A DNA stretch of 64,000 nt from Marinobacter goseongensis. GTDB taxonomy: Bacteria > Pseudomonadota > Gammaproteobacteria > Pseudomonadales > Oleiphilaceae. Below the pieces are notes generated by a model. The model saw only the letters and a list, made by a program, of their open reading frames with translations, was not told where the DNA came from and did no database searches. Shown here piece after piece: positions 8,431 through 16,878 of the stretch; the first letter of the stretch is position 1; each line of letters starts with the position of its first letter. The stretch covers positions 62,001-126,000 of the forward strand of contig NZ_JAKZAI010000005.1 in the NCBI RefSeq assembly GCF_023156235.1, given 5' to 3'. The position numbers and the translations under genes were made by a program.

Positions 8431-11400
8431 TCAACCTGCCTGCAGGGCCAGCTCCCTCAGCACTCCGTGCGCTACCGAGAACACGGCGCAATCCACATCG
8501 TTGGCGGACTGCATATCATTGAGCATCTTCTCCCACCGGCCGAGCACCACCTGCTTGTCGTCAAACCACGCCGCCAGACACTGTTCCGCCGAATCGTTGT
8601 CCGACTCCCGCCGTGACAACACACCGGATGTCAGGTTCCGCAACTGATGATCCAGCTCATCGCGGTAGTGAAGGGTTGCCAGTACCTGCCAGTGCCCCTG
8701 GGCGCGAAACCCCCGCACCTGTCTGTCCAGCCAGATCAGATTCAGGCTCTCCCCCAACCTGAAATACACCCAGGCCACGGTTTCCAGTGCTTCGCCCGCG
8801 TGTCGGCTGATCTCGATCATGTCCATCAACCAGTAACGGCTTTCTGCCGAGGCGCACCAGGCCGCCAGGCCTTCCGGTACATTGTTCCTCACATACTCAT
8901 CATAGCGTTCCTGCCACCGACTTGCAGGGATCACCGAGGCAAGTCGCTCCCCGGATACCAGGACGTCCGCGAGAGGCTCGCGGTACTGATCCACACAGGA
9001 CACCGGGTCCAGTCCCTGCCGGTGGTTTTGCAGCAACCAGATGGTGCTGCGTGTGACCAGCCGCACCGCGTCGGCAAGAAGCCCCGCCTGCATTTCGGCA
9101 TGGATATCCTTATCAAGCGATTCTATAGCTATCCATTGGGCGTCTACGTCGTGTATCCGCAGGGAGATCAGGTAGGCCGCCACAATCTGGCCCGCCTCCA
9201 CGCCCGTGGCGCTGCGAACCCGGTCGAACCAGGTGATGCCCATGCGATTCACCAGATCATTGGCAATCTGCGTTGCCGCGATCTCCGCTCGCAGCGGGTG
9301 CCCGTTCACCGCCTCCGGAAACGTGGCCAGCAATGACGCGGGAAAAGCCGAATGAAGGGCGGCATTGAATCGCGGATCGTGCACGATGGGGGATGCCACC
9401 AGGGCCTGTTTCAACTCGATCTTGGCGTAGGACACCAGCACCGCGAGCTCCGGACGCGTCAGCCCGGCGCCGAGTGCCCGCCGAGCCCGCAGCTCCTCAT
9501 CCGACGGCAGGCATTCCAGCGCCCGATCCAGCTTGCCCTCGGACTCCAGGCGGCGCATCAGCCGCTCATTCTGATCCGCCGCTACCACAGCGCTGGCCTG
9601 CGCCATGCTCAGGGCCAAGGCCTGGCGGTAGTTGTTGGCAATCACGAGAGTGGCCACCTCCGGGGTCATGGCCCGCAGCATGCGGTTACGCTGCATCAGC
9701 GGCATGCGCTGGCGATGCACCAGGTCATTCAACAGGATCTTGATGTTGACCTCATGGTCCGAGCAATCCACGCCCCCGGCATTGTCGATGAAGTCGCTGT
9801 TGGCCAGCCCGCCAAGCCGGGCAAATTCAATCCGGCCGCGCTGGGTCACGCCCAGGTTTCCGCCCTCCCCCAGCACCTTGCAGCGTAGCTGATCGGCATT
9901 CACCCGCACCGCGTCGTTGGCTTTATCGCCCACATCTTGATGGGATTCGGATGCCGCTTTTACATAGGTGCCAATGCCCCCGTTCCACAACATGTCGACC
10001 GGTGCTTTCAGCAGTGCACTGATCAACTCGGAGGGCGCTAGCGCCTGCGACCGGATACCCAGCAGTCGCCGCAGTTGCGGCGACACGGGAATAGACTTCA
10101 GGGTTCGTGGGAAGACACCGCCGCCTTCGCTGATCAGGCGGGTGTCGTAGTCGGCCCAGGTCGACCCGGGCTGGTTGAACAGGCGCTTGCGCTCAGCAAA
10201 AGCGACCGCAGCCTGCGGCGCCGGATCCACAAAGATGTGCTGATGGTTGAACGCAGCCACCAGCTGAATCCGGTCCGACAGCAGCATGCCGTTGCCAAAC
10301 ACATCTCCCGCCATGTCACCGATACCGACTACGGTGAATTCATCGCACTGGGTATCGATACCCAGCTCCAGGAAATGGCGTTTGACCGACTCCCAGGCTC
10401 CGCGGGCGGTAATACCCATTTTCTTGTGGTCATAACCCTCGCTGCCGCCGGACGCAAAGGCATCCCCCAACCAGAAACCGTATTCGGCGGCCAGGGCGTT
10501 GGCGATATCGGAGAATGTCGCCGTGCCCTTGTCGGCCGCGACCACCAGGTAGGTGTCGTCGCCGTCGTAGCGGACCACATTCGCAGGGGGCACCACCACG
10601 CCATCATCAAGATTGTCGGTGATATCCAGCAAGCCACGGATAAAAGTCTGATAACAGGCCACACCCTCGGCCCGGAACTCCTTCCGTGAGGCATCCGACG
10701 GCGGCCGTTTGACCACAAAACCGCCCTTTGCGCCCACCGGCACGATGACCGAGTTCTTGACCTGCTGCGCCTTCACCAGGCCCAGGATCTCGGTGCGATA
10801 ATCCTCGATGCGGTCCGACCAGCGCAAACCGCCGCGGGCCACCGGACCGGCCCGCAGGTGAACCCCTTCTACCCGCGGAGAATACACGAACACCTCGAAT
10901 TTCGGGCGGGGTTTGGATACGTCAGGGATCGACGTGGGGTCCAGCTTGAGTGACAGATAACCCAGAAACCCGCCGTCCTCGTGACGCTGAAAATAGTTGG
11001 TGCGGAGCGTGGCCCGAACAAGCACGAGGAACCGCCGCAGGATACGATCATCATCGAGACTCTCAACGGCCTCAAGCGCCTCCCGGATGTCGCTCTCAAC
11101 CTGTTCGACCCGCGCCTCCCGGGCCGGTAAATCCGGGTCGAAGCGGGCCTGGAACAGAGACACCAGACGCGATGTGATGCCCGGATGACGAGCCAGAGTG
11201 TCGGCGATGAACGCCTGACTGAAACCGAAACGGATCTGCTTGTTGTATCGTGCATACGCCCTGAGCAGGGCAACCTCCCGCCAGCCAAGCCCGCACATCA
11301 TGATCAGCTGATTGAAATCGTCGTTCTCGGCAAAACCGTTCCAGATTTCACGGAACGCGGCCTGCATCAGCGGCTGGACCGCGTTCAGATCGGTCCCGGC

Positions 11401-11925
11401 GCAGCGGGCGTGAACCTCCACGGTAAAATCACTGACACCGAACATCCCGCCGTCACGGCGACGAATCCGGTACGGATGCTCTCCGAGAACCCGCATGCCC
11501 AGGTTTTCGAGGATCGGAATCACATCCGACAGCACAACCGGGTGCCCCTCGCTATAAAGCTTGAAATGACAACCGGATTCGCCGGGATCCCGCGGCTGAT
11601 AAAAGCGCATGGGCACGTCCGAGCTGACGGCGATGGACTGGACCTGCTGGATATCCGCTATGGCCTCGGCAACGGAAAAGCGGGCGCGGTAGGCAGAGGG
11701 AAAACCACCACTGAATACCCGGGCGTAGCTGCCACCGATGGATGCCCCGAAACAACGCACCAGCTCACCGTGCAGATCGTCGTCCCAGGAGCGGGATTCC
11801 TGGACCATGCGGGCAACAATCTCCCGCAGCTCCAGCGACTCATCGTTGTCAGGAGCCTGACCCTGGAGGACATCCGCAAGTTGTTCCAGCAGGGTTTGTT
11901 TTTGTAGTGTGCGGGCATCGGTCAT
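8431..11925 (-). CDS. gdhB: NAD-specific glutamate dehydrogenase, N-terminally short GdhB type
   Basis: 1164 aa. It converts glutamate to 2-oxoglutarate and ammonia. The signature VARGGLRWSDRIEDYRTE, the lysine-rich KAQQVKNSVIVPVGAKGGF and GIGDMAGDVFGNGML identify the bacterial large NAD-GDH. An ACT-like segment (VLSDVIPILENLGMRVLGEH) is at about 130-150. The well-known 180-kDa members have about 1600 residues; roughly the first 450, including the first ACT-like domains, are missing here, and only 137 bases separate the start from the divergent Lrp gene. The start follows GGAGAG. Next to putA it would complete proline breakdown to the TCA cycle. Confidence 0.9.
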   Translation of the reverse strand: MTDARTLQKQTLLEQLADVLQGQAPDNDESLELREIVARMVQESRSWDDDLHGELVRCFGASIGGSYARVFSGGFPSAYRARFSVAEAIADIQQVQSIAVSSDVPMRFYQPRDPGESGCHFKLYSEGHPVVLSDVIPILENLGMRVLGEHPYRIRRRDGGMFGVSDFTVEVHARCAGTDLNAVQPLMQAAFREIWNGFAENDDFNQLIMMCGLGWREVALLRAYARYNKQIRFGFSQAFIADTLARHPGITSRLVSLFQARFDPDLPAREARVEQVESDIREALEAVESLDDDRILRRFLVLVRATLRTNYFQRHEDGGFLGYLSLKLDPTSIPDVSKPRPKFEVFVYSPRVEGVHLRAGPVARGGLRWSDRIEDYRTEILGLVKAQQVKNSVIVPVGAKGGFVVKRPPSDASRKEFRAEGVACYQTFIRGLLDITDNLDDGVVVPPANVVRYDGDDTYLVVAADKGTATFSDIANALAAEYGFWLGDAFASGGSEGYDHKKMGITARGAWESVKRHFLELGIDTQCDEFTVVGIGDMAGDVFGNGMLLSDRIQLVAAFNHQHIFVDPAPQAAVAFAERKRLFNQPGSTWADYDTRLISEGGGVFPRTLKSIPVSPQLRRLLGIRSQALAPSELISALLKAPVDMLWNGGIGTYVKAASESHQDVGDKANDAVRVNADQLRCKVLGEGGNLGVTQRGRIEFARLGGLANSDFIDNAGGVDCSDHEVNIKILLNDLVHRQRMPLMQRNRMLRAMTPEVATLVIANNYRQALALSMAQASAVVAADQNERLMRRLESEGKLDRALECLPSDEELRARRALGAGLTRPELAVLVSYAKIELKQALVASPIVHDPRFNAALHSAFPASLLATFPEAVNGHPLRAEIAATQIANDLVNRMGITWFDRVRSATGVEAGQIVAAYLISLRIHDVDAQWIAIESLDKDIHAEMQAGLLADAVRLVTRSTIWLLQNHRQGLDPVSCVDQYREPLADVLVSGERLASVIPASRWQERYDEYVRNNVPEGLAAWCASAESRYWLMDMIEISRHAGEALETVAWVYFRLGESLNLIWLDRQVRGFRAQGHWQVLATLHYRDELDHQLRNLTSGVLSRRESDNDSAEQCLAAWFDDKQVVLGRWEKMLNDMQSANDVDCAVFSVAHGVLRELALQAG

Positions 11926-12062
11926 CGAAACTCTCCGGTCTGGTGATCAGCCCAGTATAACCAAGGCCAGAAAGTCGCTTTGACCATAGTGTTTCGAATA
12001 AAAGGTTTTTTGATTATATTGAATGCAGGAATCAGCCGTTAATCCAGCCTGGAACCCGTAAC

Positions 12063-12515
12063 ATGGCCGAATTGGATAGAATCGATCAATCCATTATTCG
12101 TGAACTGCAGAAGAATTCGCGGATTACCGTCACCGAACTGGCGTCCCGGGTTGGCCTGTCGAAGACCCCCTGCCAGGTGCGGATGCGGCGTTTGGAGGAT
12201 CAGGGGTATATCACGGGTTATACCGCGCTGGTGAACCAGACCAAGCTTGGCCTCAGTCACATCGCCTTTGCCCAGGTGACTCTGAACGACACCAGCAGCA
12301 GTGCCCTTGCCGCCTTCAACAAGGCGGTGAAACAGATTGCCGCTGTTGAGCAGTGCCATATGATTGCCGGCAATTTCGATTACCTGCTGAAGGTGCGGAC
12401 CGGCAACATGGCGGAGTACCGGCAGGTGCTCGGTGAGGAGATTTCGGCCCTGCCACACGTGCTGCAAACCAGCACCTTCGTGGTCATGGAGAACGTCCGG
12501 GACGCTGGCCTCTGA
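12063..12515 (+). CDS. Lrp/AsnC family regulator (PutR-like candidate)
   Basis: 150 aa. The N-terminal winged helix-turn-helix (LDRIDQSIIRELQKNSRITV, then ELASRVGLSKTPCQVRMRRL) is followed by an Lrp ligand-binding domain (about 65-145, ending in LPHVLQTSTFVVMENV). It is divergent from gdhB, with putA beyond it. Since this PutA lacks a DNA-binding domain, the regulator is a good candidate for a proline-responsive activator like PutR of other proteobacteria; that role is inferred from context only. Confidence 0.85.
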   Translation: MAELDRIDQSIIRELQKNSRITVTELASRVGLSKTPCQVRMRRLEDQGYITGYTALVNQTKLGLSHIAFAQVTLNDTSSSALAAFNKAVKQIAAVEQCHMIAGNFDYLLKVRTGNMAEYRQVLGEEISALPHVLQTSTFVVMENVRDAGL

Positions 12516-12536
12516 TTCCGTGCCAGCGTTCAGGGC

Positions 12537-13028
12537 TCAGCGGCTGGAGAGCTTCTTGCGGGTTTCCAGGCGCCCTTCCCGACGGATCTCGGCATTGTCA
12601 TAACGGCGCTTCTGCTCGTCGGTTTCCGGGATCACTTGCGGCACATCCACCGGCTTGTCATGCTCATCGAGGGCCACAAAGGTGAAGAAGGCCGACAAAA
12701 TGTGGCGCACGTCGCCGGTGTAGCTGTTTTCCGCTTCCACCCGCGCGCCGATTTCCATGGATGAGCCCCAGCTGCGATTCAGCGCCAGGCTGAACAACAG
12801 GGTGTCGTTGCCCTTGGCGGGCGCGCGGAAATGGATGGAGTCCACCGCCGCGGTGACGCAGACATGAGCCGAGTGGCGCTCTGCCACCACCAGCGCAAGC
12901 CGGTCACACTTGGCCATGATCATGCCACCGAACACCGTATCGTGAGCATTCATGTCATTGGGAAACACCTTGTAGACGTGTTTCTCGATGGCGGAGGCAG
13001 AGACGGTTCTGGAGGTTCGATCGGTCAT
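12537..13028 (-). CDS. Acyl-CoA thioesterase, hotdog fold (YciA/BACH type)
   Basis: 163 aa. The HotDog ACOT motif NDMNAHDTVFGGMIMAKCDR (about 25-44) resembles the active-site helix of YciA/BACH enzymes. The strand with SIHFRAPAKGNDTLLFS and a basic C-terminal tail (REGRLETRKKL) also fit. It would hydrolyse acyl-CoA esters in the cytoplasm. It begins only 5 bases after efpL ends, so the two are probably co-transcribed, though their functions have no evident link. Confidence 0.85.
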   Translation of the reverse strand: MTDRTSRTVSASAIEKHVYKVFPNDMNAHDTVFGGMIMAKCDRLALVVAERHSAHVCVTAAVDSIHFRAPAKGNDTLLFSLALNRSWGSSMEIGARVEAENSYTGDVRHILSAFFTFVALDEHDKPVDVPQVIPETDEQKRRYDNAEIRREGRLETRKKLSSR

Positions 13029-13033
13029 GACAA

Positions 13034-13603
13034 TCAGGCCCGACCCAGGAACCGACGCTCGTCCACGTTGATCTTGATGCGATCGCCGGTGGAAATATGC
13101 TCGGGCACCTGAATCACCAGCCCGGTGGCCATTTTCGCCGGTTTGGTGCGTGCCGTGGCCGAGCCGCCCTTGACCGACGGGTCGGTTTCCAGAATCTCGA
13201 GGTCCACGGTCGGCGGCAGGGCCAGCGCCACCGGTGCATCGCTGACCAGAACCGCCATCAGGCCCTGGGTCTCCTCGCTGATGAACAGCAGCTCCTCGGC
13301 AATGGCCTCACGGTTCAGGCTGTACTGGGTGAAGTCCTCGGTGTCCATGAACACGTATTCGTCACCGTCAGAATAAGAGAACGACACCGGCCGACGCACC
13401 AGGTCCGCCAGGCTGAGCATGTCCGAGTCCTTGAAGGTCTCATCCAGCTTAGCCCCCGTGACGACATCGTACAGGCGCATGCGGTACAGACTGCCACCGG
13501 CACGGCCCTGGGGCACCGAGCGTTCGATGTCCTTCACAAAATAGGCTCGGCCCTCATACTCGACCGCGGAGTTTTTCTTGATTTCACTGGCTTTCGGCAT
13601 GTC
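13034..13603 (-). CDS. efpL: Elongation factor P-like protein EfpL (YeiP)
   Basis: 189 aa in three beta-barrel domains, the EF-P/EfpL layout. It begins [20 protein letters not shown], like E. coli YeiP, and the loop that reaches the peptidyl-transferase centre reads SVPQGRAGG, with an arginine where EF-P carries a modified lysine. The C-terminal part ([20 protein letters not shown], then RRFLGRA) is the conserved OB domain. EfpL relieves ribosome stalling at proline-rich and related motifs. The frame is open for 109 codons upstream, but the family start is clear. Confidence 0.93.
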   Translation of the reverse strand, partial: DMPKASEIKKNSAVEYEGRAYFVKDIERSVPQGRAGGSLYRMRLYDVVTGAKLDETFKDSDMLSLADLVRRPVSFSYSDGDEYVFMDTEDFTQYSLNREAIAEELLFISEETQGLMAVLVSDAPVALALPPTVDLEILETDPSVKGGSATARTKPAKMATGLVIQVPEHISTGDRIKINVDERRFLGRA

Positions 13604-13689
13604 TGAAGCTTCCAAACAAAAAATGGGACAATAGGTGTGCTGATATATCATGAAGCGGTGCGAGAATCGAGAGACACAGAGAGGACACC

Positions 13690-14445
13690 ATGAAAACGTT
13701 ACTGCTGAACGCCGACATGGGGGAAAGTTTCGGCCCCTGGGTGATGGGGCTGGATCATGACGTGATGCCGGAAGTCGACCTGGCGAACATTGCCTGTGGC
13801 TTTCACGCCTCCGACCCGGACGTGATGCGGCGCACCGTGCGCCTCGCCGCTGAACATTCCGTGGGCATCGGCGCCCACCCGGCCTACCCGGATCTGGTGG
13901 GCTTCGGCCGGCGCGCCATGGCCTGTTCACCGGCGGAAATCGAGAACCTGGTGCTCTATCAGGTGGGCGCGCTGGCCGCCATGTGCCGTGCCGAGGGCAC
14001 CGAGGTGCGCTATGTCAAACCCCACGGTGCCCTCTACAACGACATGGCCCGCACGTCGGAGATCTTCGGTGCGGTCGCCCGGGCCATCAAGGCCTACGAC
14101 CCGACCCTGCCGCTGATGACACTGGCCACCCGGAATACCCGCGAGATCCGCGCGCTGGCGCAGGAGCATGGCATCACACTGTGGTTTGAGGCCTTCGCCG
14201 ACCGCGCCTACGACGGCGAGGGCCGGCTCGTATCCCGGGCCGAGGCCGGCGCTGTGCACCATGACCCCGACGTGATCCTTGAGCAGGCCCGGCGAATTGC
14301 CAGCGGGCTCCCCCTGACTGCCAGCGACGGCAGTGACCTGATTCTGCAGGCGGATACCCTGTGCGTGCACGGAGACAATAAAGAGTCGGTGGCTTCCGTG
14401 CGCGCCATCCGCCAGATGCTCACGACGTTGCAAGGACCGGCATGA
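13690..14445 (+). CDS. pxpA: 5-oxoprolinase subunit PxpA (LamB/YcsF family)
   Basis: 251 aa. The N-terminus [16 protein letters not shown] and the blocks [27 protein letters not shown] and [11 protein letters not shown] are LamB/YcsF signatures. With PxpB and PxpC it forms the ATP-dependent prokaryotic 5-oxoprolinase, which opens 5-oxoproline (pyroglutamate) to glutamate. The start follows GAGAGGACACC. Its stop overlaps the pxpB start as ATGA, so the operon is translationally coupled. Confidence 0.95.
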   Translation: MKTLLLNADMGESFGPWVMGLDHDVMPEVDLANIACGFHASDPDVMRRTVRLAAEHSVGIGAHPAYPDLVGFGRRAMACSPAEIENLVLYQVGALAAMCRAEGTEVRYVKPHGALYNDMARTSEIFGAVARAIKAYDPTLPLMTLATRNTREIRALAQEHGITLWFEAFADRAYDGEGRLVSRAEAGAVHHDPDVILEQARRIASGLPLTASDGSDLILQADTLCVHGDNKESVASVRAIRQMLTTLQGPA

Positions 14446-15176
14446 AATCGTTACGCCTGCCGTGTCTTGAGCGGGCTGGCCTGGATGGCTGGATGGTGCG
14501 GCTGTTTGACCGCATCGAGGAAAACAACCTGCTGTGGCTGGCGGCCCTGGCCGGGGAATGCGAAACCGAATTCGGCGACACCCTCGTCGATCTGGTGCCC
14601 TCCTACACCACGCTGCTGGTGGTGTTTGACCCGTTCCGCCTCACGCCCTGTGACGCGAGACAGAAACTGATAGCCATTCTCGCCCGGCTCGAACCCGCGG
14701 ATGCCGGAGCCACCAGCAAACAGCACTGCCTGCCCACATGGTATGACCCGCGCAGCGGTCCTGATCTGCAGCGGGTGGCGGAACTCTCCGGGCTGTCGGT
14801 GAACGCCGTGATTGACGCGCACAGCGCCCGGGATTACCGCGTGTTCGCCCTGGGCTTCGCCCCCGGTTTCGCCTTCATGGGTTTGCTCGACACTGCGCTG
14901 ATCTGCCCCCGCCTGGACACGCCCCGGCAACACGTGCCGGCGGGCAGCGTCGCTATTGCCGGCCAGCAGAGCGCCGCCTACCCGGCGGCCACCCCTGGTG
15001 GCTGGAATCTGATCGGACGCACCCCCACCCGCTTGTTCGACCGCGATCGCGACGGCTTCAGCCTGCTTCAGGTAGGCGACCGGGTACGCTTCGTGCCGGT
15101 GGATCAGGCCACCTTCGAGGCCCGGGGCGGCGACACCAAAGCGGTCAGCCAGCCTGGCCCGGCGCAGGCCCGATGA
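14442..15176 (+). CDS. pxpB: 5-oxoprolinase subunit PxpB (KipI family)
   Basis: 244 aa. KipI-type protein with [13 protein letters not shown] near residue 142 and the conserved [20 protein letters not shown] block, followed by [15 protein letters not shown]. It is the partner of PxpC in the ATP-using half of 5-oxoprolinase. It starts in an ATGA overlap with pxpA and ends in an ATGA overlap with pxpC, the typical gene order for this enzyme. Confidence 0.95.
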   Translation: MKSLRLPCLERAGLDGWMVRLFDRIEENNLLWLAALAGECETEFGDTLVDLVPSYTTLLVVFDPFRLTPCDARQKLIAILARLEPADAGATSKQHCLPTWYDPRSGPDLQRVAELSGLSVNAVIDAHSARDYRVFALGFAPGFAFMGLLDTALICPRLDTPRQHVPAGSVAIAGQQSAAYPAATPGGWNLIGRTPTRLFDRDRDGFSLLQVGDRVRFVPVDQATFEARGGDTKAVSQPGPAQAR

Positions 15177-16147
15177 GCGACAGTGGCCTGAACGGATTCC
15201 GTGTAGCCCGCACCGGTCCGCTAGCGCTGCTGCAGGACGCTGGCCGTTTTGGCGTGCGCCACCTTGGTGTCACCCAGGGTGGCCCGGCCGACCTGCACGC
15301 CTGGGCCTGGGCCAATCACCTGGCGGGCAATCCGTGGGGCGCGGCGGCGCTGGAAATAACCTTCGGTGGCCTGGTGCTGATCGCCGACCGGGACCTTACC
15401 ATTGCGCTGACCGGCGCCGACCTGAGCATCACCTGCAATCGGCACCCGGCTGGGCGCTGGCAAACCCTGAACCTCAGGGCCGGTGATACGCTGGCCTTCG
15501 GCACACCCATCAACGGCTTGCGCGCGTACCTGGCGGTGGCGGGCGGATTCCGGGGTGATGCCGTGCTCGGCAGTGCCGCGTGCGTGGTACGAGAACAGAT
15601 CGGAGGCTTTGACGGCCGGGGAACCCCGTTGCGTGAGGGGGACGGGCTGACCGTGTATGGCACGTCAGCTACACCCGCACAGCGAATGGCACCGCACTCG
15701 GAACAGCAGGATTACCGCCTCCCGGCCACGCTGGACCTGCTTCCGGGCGCGCAGATAGCGTCGTTCACTGGCAGGAGCCTGTTCGATGCGTTCAATGCCG
15801 AGTGGCAGGTGGATCAGCGCGCAGATCGGATGGGGGTTCGCCTGACCGGCCCGCGACTGCAGTGCTCGGTCACCTCGCTGGTTTCCGAAGGCATTTCACT
15901 GGGTGCGGTGCAGGTGCCGCCGGACGGTCAGCCCATTGCGTTGCTGAACGACCGCCAGACCATTGGTGGCTACCCGCGTCTCGGCAACCTGACGCCTCTG
16001 GCCGCCAGCCGTCTGGCCCAGTGCATGCCGGGGCAGACGGTGCGTTTCAGAGCCGCCGGTATTGATCGCACGTTGCGGCAATACCGGCAGTTTCGGGAGG
16101 AGTTTTGCGGGCTCAGCCACGGAGGCCGAGATTCTCCGCATCTTTGA
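15173..16147 (+). CDS. pxpC: 5-oxoprolinase subunit PxpC (KipA family)
   Basis: 324 aa. The biotin-dependent carboxyltransferase-like KipA fold is recognised by LQDAGRFGVRHLGVTQGGPA near the N-terminus, FGGLVLIADRD, and the late block SEGISLGAVQVPPDGQPIAL. It completes the PxpABC complex. The last 35 bases overlap the 3' end of the convergent crotonase gene. Confidence 0.95.
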   Translation: MSDSGLNGFRVARTGPLALLQDAGRFGVRHLGVTQGGPADLHAWAWANHLAGNPWGAAALEITFGGLVLIADRDLTIALTGADLSITCNRHPAGRWQTLNLRAGDTLAFGTPINGLRAYLAVAGGFRGDAVLGSAACVVREQIGGFDGRGTPLREGDGLTVYGTSATPAQRMAPHSEQQDYRLPATLDLLPGAQIASFTGRSLFDAFNAEWQVDQRADRMGVRLTGPRLQCSVTSLVSEGISLGAVQVPPDGQPIALLNDRQTIGGYPRLGNLTPLAASRLAQCMPGQTVRFRAAGIDRTLRQYRQFREEFCGLSHGGRDSPHL

Positions 16148-16811
16148 CAATGCTGCGGTCGAGCAATGACAGGTAATCGGCTTTCGCTTTCACCTTGGTT
16201 TCCCGGTGAGCCCGCATGTTCAGGGTCTTGAAGTGGCTGGCCAGCTCGTTGGCGCGCTCGATCAGCTTGTCCTGAGCCACCACTTCGTCGAGGAAACCGG
16301 CCGCAATGGCGCCTTCCGGAGTGTAGATCTCCGCGTTCACCACGGACCGGTAGAAGTGCGCCGGCGCCAGTCGATGACGGGCAATCTCGATACCGGCGTG
16401 ATGCATGGTCATGCCGATGGCAACCTCATTCAGGCCCAGCTTGAAGGGCCCCTCAATGCCAATGCGGTGATCCACGGAGAGCAGGATAAACGCGCCTTTC
16501 GCGATAGCGTGGCCGCTGCACGCGGCGATCACCGGCAGCGGGAACGCGGCCAGACGGCGGGTCAGCTTGGACCCAACGGTGACCAGTGCCGCCGCTTCGT
16601 TCGGACCTTTCTGCATTTCCTTCAGATCGTAACCGGCGGAAAACACGCCCGGCTGACCGGTGAGGATAACCACGGCCTTGTCCTGCTCGGCCTGATCCAG
16701 CGCGGCATTCAGCCCCTCGAACACCTCGTGGCTGAGCGCATTGGCTTTACCGTTGTTGATCACGATGGTCGCGATGCCGTCGTTCAGTTTGTAATCTACC
16801 AGGTCCGTCAC
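16113..16811 (-). CDS. Crotonase / enoyl-CoA hydratase family protein
   Basis: 232 aa with the crotonase core: GIATIVINNGKANALSHEVF at the N-terminus, the oxyanion hole region VFSAGYDLKEM and the second CoA-binding block CSGHAIAKGAFILLSVDHRI. The two acidic residues of true hydratases are not obvious (NEVAIGMTMHHAG at the second site), so the reaction is uncertain. A GTG start at 16811 is chosen because AGAGGA precedes it at good spacing; an in-frame ATG lies at 16841. It overlaps the end of pxpC tail to tail. Confidence 0.85.
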   Translation of the reverse strand: MTDLVDYKLNDGIATIVINNGKANALSHEVFEGLNAALDQAEQDKAVVILTGQPGVFSAGYDLKEMQKGPNEAAALVTVGSKLTRRLAAFPLPVIAACSGHAIAKGAFILLSVDHRIGIEGPFKLGLNEVAIGMTMHHAGIEIARHRLAPAHFYRSVVNAEIYTPEGAIAAGFLDEVVAQDKLIERANELASHFKTLNMRAHRETKVKAKADYLSLLDRSIVKDAENLGLRG

Positions 16812-16878
16812 GGGCCAGTCCTCTTGCTGATGGTGAATCATTGATGGGGTGAACTTTGCCAGCTTACGGCCGGCATGG

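Noticed and set aside
13604..13930. N-terminal extension of the EfpL frame by 109 codons
   Set aside because: It runs through the divergent pxpA start and has no EF-P-like sequence; the internal ATG matches the family start.
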